Origin: Actinotalea subterranea
GTDB lineage: Bacteria > Actinomycetota > Actinomycetes > Actinomycetales > Cellulomonadaceae
Direction: 5' to 3'
Assembly (NCBI RefSeq): GCF_008364845.1
Contig: NZ_VTTP01000011.1
Location: 1 to 64,000 of the forward strand
Length of the DNA stretch: 64,000 bases
Of this stretch, positions 58,007 to 64,000 are shown piece after piece (position 1 is the stretch's first letter; the number at the start of each line of letters is the position of its first letter). The notes under the pieces are model-generated. The model did no database searches. It was not told the DNA's origin and saw only the letters and a program-made list of their open reading frames with translations. Both the position numbers and the translations under genes were made by a program.

Positions 58007-59542
58007 TCAGGGGGCTGCTGCGACGGCGAGCGCGTGGATCGCCGCCCGGTCGACCTTGCCCGTGCCGTTGCGGGGCAGCTCGGCCACCGTGACGACGACC
58101 GTCGGCAGCTTGTAACGGGCGATGGACCGCGCGGCGAAGGCGCGGACGTCCTCGATGTCGACGGCGGCGCCGTCTGCCCGTTCGAGCACGGCGGCGACCG
58201 TCTCCCCCCACTCCGGGTGGGGGACGCCGACGACGGCGACCTCGGTCACGCCCGGCATGCCGCAGAGCGCGCGCTCGACCTCGGCGGGGTACACGTTCTC
58301 GCCGCCGGTGTTGATCATGTGCTTGCGGCGGCCGACGATCGTGAGGAGCCCCTCGTCGTCGAGCTCGGCCAGGTCGCCCGTGCGCAGCCAGCGCACGCCG
58401 TCCCGCACGTCGAACGACTCGCGCGTGCAGTCCTCGTCGGCCCAGTACCCGGGCGTCACGTTGGGCCCGCTCACGAGGATCTCGGCGGGCCGGCCGGGCT
58501 CGTGCACCTCCGCGCCCGTGCCGGGCTCCACGAGGCGGATCCGGGTGTGCGGCAGCGGCAGGCCGACGGACCCCGCCTTGTCCAGCGTCCGGTGCGCCGG
58601 TAGCCACGTCGCGGCGGGTGCGGTCTCCGTCATGCCCCACGACTGCTGCAGCAGCATCCCGCGCTCGGCGTAGAGGTGGATCAGTGCGGGCGGGACCGGT
58701 GCGCCCGCGACGATCGCCGCGCGGACTCCGGACAGGTCGGCCGTCGCGAAGCCCGCGCACCGGCCGACCGCGGCGAACATCGCCGGGACGCCGAACACGC
58801 ACGTGACGCCGCCGAGCAGGTCCTCGAGGGTCTGCGCGGCGTCGAACGTGCGACGCACGACGACAGTCCCGCCGCGCACGAGCGTGCGCAGGGTGAACGC
58901 GTTGAGGCCACCGATGTGGAACAGGGGCGCGACGGCGAGCGTCACGTCGTCGGGGCGCGTGTCGAAGACCTCGTCGACGTCCGTCGCGCTCCACCAGAGG
59001 TTCCCGTGCGTGAGCATCACGCCCTTGGGACGACCCGTCGTCCCGGACGTGTACATGAGCAGGGCCAGGTCGTCGAACTCCCGGGGGACGCGCGGCGGCA
59101 CCGGGCGATCGGGCGTCCGGGCTGCCGCGTGGGCTGCGGACGAGGGGCAGCCCAACCAGCGCCCGACGGGGACGTGGTCGCGCAGGGATGCGCACAGCTC
59201 GGTGAGGTCGGGCTCGACGACGGCGACGCGGGCGTCGCAGTGCTGGAGCACCTGGCGCGCCTCGGGTACGGCCAGCCGGAAGTTCAGGGGCACGAAGACG
59301 GCGCCGAGGTGCGCCGAGGCGAGGAGGGTGATCAGGAGGTCCGGGCTGTTGCGGCCCAGGTACGCGACGCGGTCGCCGACGCCCACCCCGGCGGCTGCGA
59401 GCTCGACGGCGAGGTGCTCGACGCAGGCCTGGACCTCCGCGGCGGTCATGGGCCCCGCGTCGCCCGTGAGCGAGACCGTGTGCGGCGCACGACGCGCGAC
59501 ATGGGCGAACGCCGTGGCCGGGCTGATGTCGACCGGGCTCAT
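58007..59542 (-). CDS. AMP-dependent acyl-CoA synthetase (CaiC/FadD-like)
   Basis: 511 aa. LMYTSGTTGRPKGVMLTH, QSWGMTETAPAA, WLRTGDLAELD and NTGGENVYPAEVERAL ... LPRNGTGKVDR (catalytic Lys). It activates a carboxylic acid to its CoA ester. Situated beside a CoA-transferase, an OFA transporter and a CaiA-like dehydrogenase. Confidence 0.88.
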   Translation of the reverse strand: MSPVDISPATAFAHVARRAPHTVSLTGDAGPMTAAEVQACVEHLAVELAAAGVGVGDRVAYLGRNSPDLLITLLASAHLGAVFVPLNFRLAVPEARQVLQHCDARVAVVEPDLTELCASLRDHVPVGRWLGCPSSAAHAAARTPDRPVPPRVPREFDDLALLMYTSGTTGRPKGVMLTHGNLWWSATDVDEVFDTRPDDVTLAVAPLFHIGGLNAFTLRTLVRGGTVVVRRTFDAAQTLEDLLGGVTCVFGVPAMFAAVGRCAGFATADLSGVRAAIVAGAPVPPALIHLYAERGMLLQQSWGMTETAPAATWLPAHRTLDKAGSVGLPLPHTRIRLVEPGTGAEVHEPGRPAEILVSGPNVTPGYWADEDCTRESFDVRDGVRWLRTGDLAELDDEGLLTIVGRRKHMINTGGENVYPAEVERALCGMPGVTEVAVVGVPHPEWGETVAAVLERADGAAVDIEDVRAFAARSIARYKLPTVVVTVAELPRNGTGKVDRAAIHALAVAAAP

Positions 59543-59586
59543 GGTCTCCTCGTCGTGGACCTTCGTGCGTGGGCGTCACACCCGTG

Positions 59587-59617
59587 CGCCCACCCGTGCG
59601 TGACGCACAGGTGGGCG
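59587..59617 (-). terminator. Terminator for the OFA transporter
   Basis: CGCCCACC-C-GTGCG / CGCAC-A-GGTGGGCG (59587-59600 with 59604-59617), 13 pairs and one C-A mismatch, between the OFA stop (59713) and the ligase start (59542). Confidence 0.6.
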
Positions 59618-59712
59618 GTGGCGGACCGTGCGGACGTGCTGGAGCTGGTTCACCGGGATGCGCGGCGGGCCTGGGATCCCACCGCGCACCCCGGTGCTCG
59701 GGGGCGGGTCGG

Positions 59713-60975
59713 TCAGGCGCGACCCGCCGTTGCGGGGGCGGGCGCCGCGGCAGCCACGGCGGCTGCGCGGGCGGCCTGCACCCGGGTGAAGACGAGCGTC
59801 AGGACGAGGCCGACACCTGCGAGCACGATCGCGATGACGAACGGCTGCGTGTAGTCGCCCTCCTTGCCCATGCTCGCGGCGATCCGCGGTGCGAAGAACG
59901 CGGCCACGGAGTACGCGGTGAAGACGATGCCGTAGTTGATGCCCTGGAACCTGGGACCGAAGTTCTTCATCGTCAGGGCCGGGAAGATACCCATGACACC
60001 GCCGAAGCACAGGCCCAGGCCGATGATGCCCACCGCGAACCCGACGGTCGAGGACATCGTGACGAGCACGAGCATCGACAGGCCGACGACGCCGTAGATC
60101 ATCATCAGGGCGTTGGTGTAGCCGAGGCGGTCGGAGACCGCACCCCAGACGATGCGACCGAGCGCGTTGCAGGCCGAGTAGATCGACACGAACACGGCGG
60201 CGGTCGCTGCGGACAGGCCGAACATCGCGCTCTGGGCGATGCCGGAGGCCTGCGAGGCGATCATGAGGCCGGAGAACGCGCCCACGCCCATCATCACGAA
60301 GATGAAGTAGAACGCGGGGGTCTTGACCATCCCGCTCCAGGGGACGTTGACCATCGCACCTGCGCCCTGCGGCGGCGTCCACCCGGCGGGCACGAACCCG
60401 ACCGGGGCGACGCGCAGGAACAGCGACGCGACGACGACGACGACGGCGTAGACGGCACCCATCGCGAGGAACGCGGTCGAGACGCTCGCGCTCTTGATGA
60501 TCGCCTGGGCGACCGGGGCTGCGATCACGGACGCGGCACCCATGCCGCCGGTGATCAGGCCTGCGGCCATGCCGCGCTTGTCGGGGAAGAGCTTGAGCGT
60601 GTTGTTCAGGCAGCCCGAGTACGCGAGCCCCTGGCCGAGCCCGGCGAGCAGGCCGTAGGACAGGTAGAGCATCGTCGTGGTCGTGGCGATGCCGGTCAGC
60701 ATGAAGCCGGCCGCGAACATCAGGCCACCGACGAGGATCGAGATCCGGGCGCCGCCGCGGTCGACGATCCAGCCGCCGAGGATCATCGGGATGGGGCCGA
60801 TCGCCGCGTTGATGGTGAACGCCATCATCACCTCGGGCATCGTCCAGCCGCGCAGGCCGCTGAGCGGGCCGGCGAAGACCGAGAACGAGTAGATCGCCCC
60901 GGTGCACATGAGGATCGCGACGGATCCCCAGAGCACGGCCCACCTGTTCAGCGTGGGTGCGGGAGTCGTGGACAT
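59713..60975 (-). CDS. OFA-family MFS antiporter
   Basis: 420 aa with 12 helices and OFA features: GAIYSFSVFAGPLS, GQGLAYSGCLNNTLKLFPDKRG, and NALGRIVWGAVSDRLG. OFA proteins exchange oxalate/formate or other carboxylates. The gene starts 3 bases behind the CoA-transferase stop, so uptake and CoA activation of a carboxylate are probably coupled. Confidence 0.87.
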   Translation of the reverse strand: MSTTPAPTLNRWAVLWGSVAILMCTGAIYSFSVFAGPLSGLRGWTMPEVMMAFTINAAIGPIPMILGGWIVDRGGARISILVGGLMFAAGFMLTGIATTTTMLYLSYGLLAGLGQGLAYSGCLNNTLKLFPDKRGMAAGLITGGMGAASVIAAPVAQAIIKSASVSTAFLAMGAVYAVVVVVASLFLRVAPVGFVPAGWTPPQGAGAMVNVPWSGMVKTPAFYFIFVMMGVGAFSGLMIASQASGIAQSAMFGLSAATAAVFVSIYSACNALGRIVWGAVSDRLGYTNALMMIYGVVGLSMLVLVTMSSTVGFAVGIIGLGLCFGGVMGIFPALTMKNFGPRFQGINYGIVFTAYSVAAFFAPRIAASMGKEGDYTQPFVIAIVLAGVGLVLTLVFTRVQAARAAAVAAAAPAPATAGRA

Positions 60976-60977
60976 GG

Positions 60978-62576
60978 TCAGGCCTTTCCTACGGGCGCGG
61001 GCGTCGTTGCCGGCCGCGCGGAGGTGATCAGGGAGGCGAGCTCGCCCCAGGTCTCACGGAAGATGCCCGCGGGCATCTGCGCGAGGTCGGGGGAGATGGC
61101 GGGCGTGAAGTCCATCTGGTCGAGGACGTCACGCTGGAGGTCGATGCCCGGGGCGATCTCGACCAGCGTCATGCGGCCGTCACGGAGCTCGAACACCGCG
61201 CGCTCGGTCACGTACAGGACGGTCTGGTCGCGCTCCGCGGAGAACGGCCCGCTGAAGGTGATCTGCTGCACGCGCTCGAGGAACTTGCGCGCCTTGCCCT
61301 CGGACGTGATCCGCACGGTCTCGTCGGCGATCTCGACCTCGAGGCCGCCCGCGGTGAACGTCCCCGCGAAGATGAGCTTCTTCGCGGACTGGCAGATGTT
61401 GATGAACCCGCCGCACCCGGCGACGCGGCTGCCGAACTTCGAGACGTTGACGTTCCCGTCCGCGTCGGTCTGCGCGAGGCCGAGCACGGCGACGTCGAGC
61501 CCGCCGCCGTCGTAGAAGTCGAACTGGGCGTGCATGTCCATCAGGGCCTCGGGGTTGTAGGCGTGCCCGAAGTCCTTCAGGCCCGCCGGGACCCCGCCGA
61601 TGGCGCCCGCCTCGGTGGTCAGCATGATCTGGTCGCTGAGGCCCTCCTCGGCGACGACGGTGCCGACGTCGGCGGGGATGCCCACGCCGAGGTTGAGGAC
61701 CGTGTGCGGGGAGAGCTCCATCGCGCAGCGCCGCGCGATGACCTTGCGTTCGCTGAGGCCGATCGGCGTGACTCCCGAGAGCGGGACGCGGAGCTGCCCG
61801 GAGAACGACGGGTTGTAGTGGGTGTTCTCGGTCTGGAAGTGGTTCTCGGGCTCGGAGACGACGAGGTAGTCGACGAGGATGCCGGGCACCTTGACGTCGT
61901 TGGGGTCCAGCGAGCCCGCGGCCGCGACGGACTCGACCTGCGCGATGACGATGCCGCCGCTGTTGTGCGCGGCCTGCGCGATGGGCAGGACCTCCATCTT
62001 GAGACCCTCGTGGGTGAGGGTCAGGTTGCCGTTCTCGTCCGCGACGGTGCCGCGGATGAGGGCCACCTGGATGGGGAACGAGGGGTAGAAGAGCCACTCC
62101 TGGCCGGCGAGCTCGATGACGTGGACGATGTCGTCGATGCTCGAGGGCGACATGCGCGCGCCCTCGACCCGCGGGTCGACGAACGTGCCGAGGCCGACCT
62201 TCGTGATGACGCCGGGGCGCTTCGCCGCGATCTCCCGGTACATCTGCGTGATGACGCCCTGGGGGAGGTTGTAGGCCTCGCACTTGTCCGCCTCGATGAG
62301 CTTGGCGAGGGCGGGTGAGGCGATCGCGATCCCGCCGATCCACCGCTTGATGAGTCCCTCGTGGCCCCAGTGGCTCATGCCCTTGTCGCGGCGGTTGCCG
62401 ACGGCGCTGGCGTGCATGACGGTGAGGTCGTGCGGACCGGCGCCGTCGAGGAAGCGGCGCTCGACAGCGGCGAGGGTCTCCTCGTTGACGCACGCGAGGC
62501 CGAAGCCGCTGAGCGCGACGGTGTCCCCGTCGTTGATGAGTTCGGCGGCCTGGGCGGCCGTGATGACGTGTGCCAC
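60978..62576 (-). CDS. Fused CoA-transferase (propionate/acetoacetate CoA-transferase-like)
   Basis: 532 aa with fused alpha and beta halves of family I: VALSGFGLACVNEE near the N-terminus, VDPRVEGARMS, VLNLGVGIPADVG and TTEAGAIGGVPAG with the catalytic Glu in EAGAIGG. Transfers CoA from acetyl- or another acyl-CoA to a carboxylate. GTG 62576 lies 8 bases behind AAGGAG; the GTG at 62582 is too close to it. Confidence 0.88.
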   Translation of the reverse strand: MAHVITAAQAAELINDGDTVALSGFGLACVNEETLAAVERRFLDGAGPHDLTVMHASAVGNRRDKGMSHWGHEGLIKRWIGGIAIASPALAKLIEADKCEAYNLPQGVITQMYREIAAKRPGVITKVGLGTFVDPRVEGARMSPSSIDDIVHVIELAGQEWLFYPSFPIQVALIRGTVADENGNLTLTHEGLKMEVLPIAQAAHNSGGIVIAQVESVAAAGSLDPNDVKVPGILVDYLVVSEPENHFQTENTHYNPSFSGQLRVPLSGVTPIGLSERKVIARRCAMELSPHTVLNLGVGIPADVGTVVAEEGLSDQIMLTTEAGAIGGVPAGLKDFGHAYNPEALMDMHAQFDFYDGGGLDVAVLGLAQTDADGNVNVSKFGSRVAGCGGFINICQSAKKLIFAGTFTAGGLEVEIADETVRITSEGKARKFLERVQQITFSGPFSAERDQTVLYVTERAVFELRDGRMTLVEIAPGIDLQRDVLDQMDFTPAISPDLAQMPAGIFRETWGELASLITSARPATTPAPVGKA

Positions 62577-62698
62577 GCTCACTGCTCCTTCGTCGGAGTT
62601 CCGAGCCCGGGCTCGGCAGGTTCGGTACGGCTACCGGAGCCCCGGACCGCATCCGGCCTGCGTCCTTGCCAGGCCTCGTCACGCGGTCCTCGGTCCGT

Positions 62699-62718
62699 CT
62701 TGTGCATCGCTTCACAAG
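62699..62718. promoter_or_regulatory. CTTGTG-CACAAG dyad in divergent region
   Basis: CTTGTG-(8)-CACAAG lies 122 bp upstream of the CoA-transferase start and 148 bp before the acyl-CoA dehydrogenase start. It resembles a CRP/FNR-type or GntR site; the regulator is unknown. The divergent region 62577-62866 shows no gene. Confidence 0.45.
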
Positions 62719-62866
62719 TTTGCGGACGAATCCCGTCTGTATTCAGGACCATCGTCCTGCGCCTGGCACGAGTGCGTCCCCCGACCATGGATCAGGCGCC
62801 GCGACGACGCGCCGCAGGGCCTCCCGACGACGGGAGCGGCCCCTCCCCATCGAAAGGTGCACGACC

Positions 62867-64000
62867 ATGGACTTCGGTCTGACGGACGAGCAGCAGCTGC
62901 TGCTCGAGAGCCTCGACGAGCTGCTCGAGCGGGAGTGCCCGGAGTCCTACATCGCGGAGCTGGACCTCAACCACCAGCCGCCCACGACCTTCCGCCGCGC
63001 GATGAACGACGCCGGCTTCGGCTCGCTCGGCTTCCCCGAGGAGTACGGCGGCACGCCCAGCGACGCCCTCACCCTCGTGATGCTCGCCGAGCGTGTGGCG
63101 CGCCAGGGCCTCAACAACGGCTACGGCCTCGAGCTCCTCCAGGCCATGGACATCCTCGAGTTCGGGTCCGAGGAGCAGAAGACCGAGATCCTCGGCCTCC
63201 TCGCGAACGGCGACGTGCCCTTCGCGCTCGGCTTCACGGAGCCCGGCGCGGGCTCGGACAACTCGGCGATGGCGACGACGGCCGTCCACCACGACGGCAT
63301 GGTCACCTTCAACGGGACCAAGACCCTCATCACCAACGCGCTCCAGTCGCGCTACCTGCTCCTCATGGCCAAGGACCCCCAGGTCGAGGACCCGCGCAAG
63401 TCGATCTCGATGTACCTCGTGCCGATGGACGCGCCGGGCGTCACGACCAACCGCCTCGACAAGATCGTGTGGCACATCTCCGACTCGTGCGAGATCTTCC
63501 TCGACGACGTGACGCTGCCCGAGAGCTCGCTCGTCGGCGTCAAGGGCAACGGGTTCAAGCAGCTCATGCGCAACTTCGAGCTCGAGCGCCTCGTGATCGC
63601 CGCGAACTGCCTCGGCCTCGCCCAGTGCGCGTTCGACGACGCCGCGACGTACGCCGCGCAGCGCGTCCAGTTCGGCAAGCCGATCGGCTCGTTCCAGCTC
63701 ATCCAGCTCAAGCTGACCGACATGGCGATCAAGCTCGAGAACATCCGCAACTTCGTCTACAAGACGGCGTGGATGGTCGACCAGGAGCTCCCGCTCAAGA
63801 GCCAGGGCGCGCTGTGCAAGCGCTACTCGGCGATGGCGGCCTTCGAGGTCGCGGACGAGGCCATGCAGATCTTCGGCGGCGTCGGCGTGACCGTCGGCAC
63901 CCGCGTCTCGCGCCTGTGGCGTGACCTGCGCGGCCACCGCTTCGGTGGCGGCACCGACGAGATCATGGTGCACATCGCCGGGCGGCAGATCGTCAAGGAC
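62867..64000 (+). CDS. Acyl-CoA dehydrogenase, CaiA-like (runs off the window)
   Basis: 378 codons to the window edge without a stop, so the gene is cut at its 3' end but near full length. Motifs: MDFGLTDEQQLLLESLDEL, FTEPGAGSDNSAMATTA, DEIFLD-type DSCEIFLDDVTLPES, RVQFGKPIGSFQLIQLKL, and FGGVGVTVGTRVSRLWRDL ... RFGGGTDEIM. It is nearest to CaiA-type crotonobetainyl-CoA or enoate reductases and dehydrogenases. Neighbouring CoA-transferase, ligase and OFA transporter fit a CoA-ester side-chain pathway. Confidence 0.87.
   Translation, partial: MDFGLTDEQQLLLESLDELLERECPESYIAELDLNHQPPTTFRRAMNDAGFGSLGFPEEYGGTPSDALTLVMLAERVARQGLNNGYGLELLQAMDILEFGSEEQKTEILGLLANGDVPFALGFTEPGAGSDNSAMATTAVHHDGMVTFNGTKTLITNALQSRYLLLMAKDPQVEDPRKSISMYLVPMDAPGVTTNRLDKIVWHISDSCEIFLDDVTLPESSLVGVKGNGFKQLMRNFELERLVIAANCLGLAQCAFDDAATYAAQRVQFGKPIGSFQLIQLKLTDMAIKLENIRNFVYKTAWMVDQELPLKSQGALCKRYSAMAAFEVADEAMQIFGGVGVTVGTRVSRLWRDLRGHRFGGGTDEIMVHIAGRQIVKD

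Noticed and set aside
1-64000. CRISPR array, phage structural genes or toxin-antitoxin pair
   Set aside because: No regularly spaced repeats with spacers and no such proteins were found on either strand.

Overview
The window is very GC-rich (codon third positions almost all G or C). Gene families and promoter style (GTG starts, start-stop overlaps, SARP/AfsR, InhA-type FabI, PadR/DUF1048, DUF6510, Dyp peroxidase with CopC) point to an actinomycete chromosome, probably close to Cellulomonas and relatives; that placement is inference from gene content. About 70 genes are supported. No rRNA, no complete tRNA and no CRISPR array were seen. Starts are chosen from homology and ribosome-binding sites by eye.

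Region 1 (1-1640) is the right end of an integrated element: repeats like IS21-family termini, a tyrosine integrase, and the 3' part of a tRNA-Pro gene (attR). Chromosome follows. Region 2 (1.7-4.1 kb) is a sulfur-transfer cassette: DsrE-like protein divergent from an ArsR-rhodanese fusion, a short TusA-like protein and a cysteine desulfurase. Region 3 (4.3-9.5 kb) is a NarL-type two-component system divergent from an FtsX/MacB-type ABC exporter. Region 4 (9.5-19.2 kb) has a cupin remnant, a serine hydrolase, a MerR regulator with its operator and an NTF2-like target, a GntR remnant, a large AfsR-like SARP regulator, a DrrAB-type exporter with DUF1048 preceded by 11-bp spaced repeats, and a FluC/CrcB pair.

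Region 5 (19.3-23.6 kb) contains a universal stress protein and a divergent thiol-redox locus (CcdA, membrane-anchored DsbA-like protein, a membrane protein with a CPVC motif, BlaI repressor) with BlaI-type dyads in the middle. Region 6 (23.7-31.4 kb) combines a DUF89 protein, a NifX-like protein and two MinD/NBP35-like ferredoxin ATPases (similar to the orange-protein set of anaerobes), then peptide deformylase, a Zur regulator, ZnuA and one open frame joining ZnuB, ZnuC and PadR.

Region 7 (31.4-42.3 kb) carries an exonuclease, an MsrP-like molybdoenzyme with flavin reductase and DUF6510, a TrxR-like flavoprotein with a methyltransferase, VOC and AraC proteins, an OmpR two-component system, an HMA-SafE-cupredoxin fusion, and an FMN reductase/DUF4395/thioredoxin operon preceded by a cysteine-containing leader peptide. 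Region 8 (42.4-64 kb) is largely lipid/CoA metabolism (two acyl-CoA ligases, two acyl-CoA dehydrogenases, FabI, CoA-transferase, OFA transporter), with a lycopene cyclase, an ACT protein, an MDH-like enzyme and a copper/heme operon (membrane protein, CopC, PCu(A)C, Dyp peroxidase). The last gene runs off the right edge.
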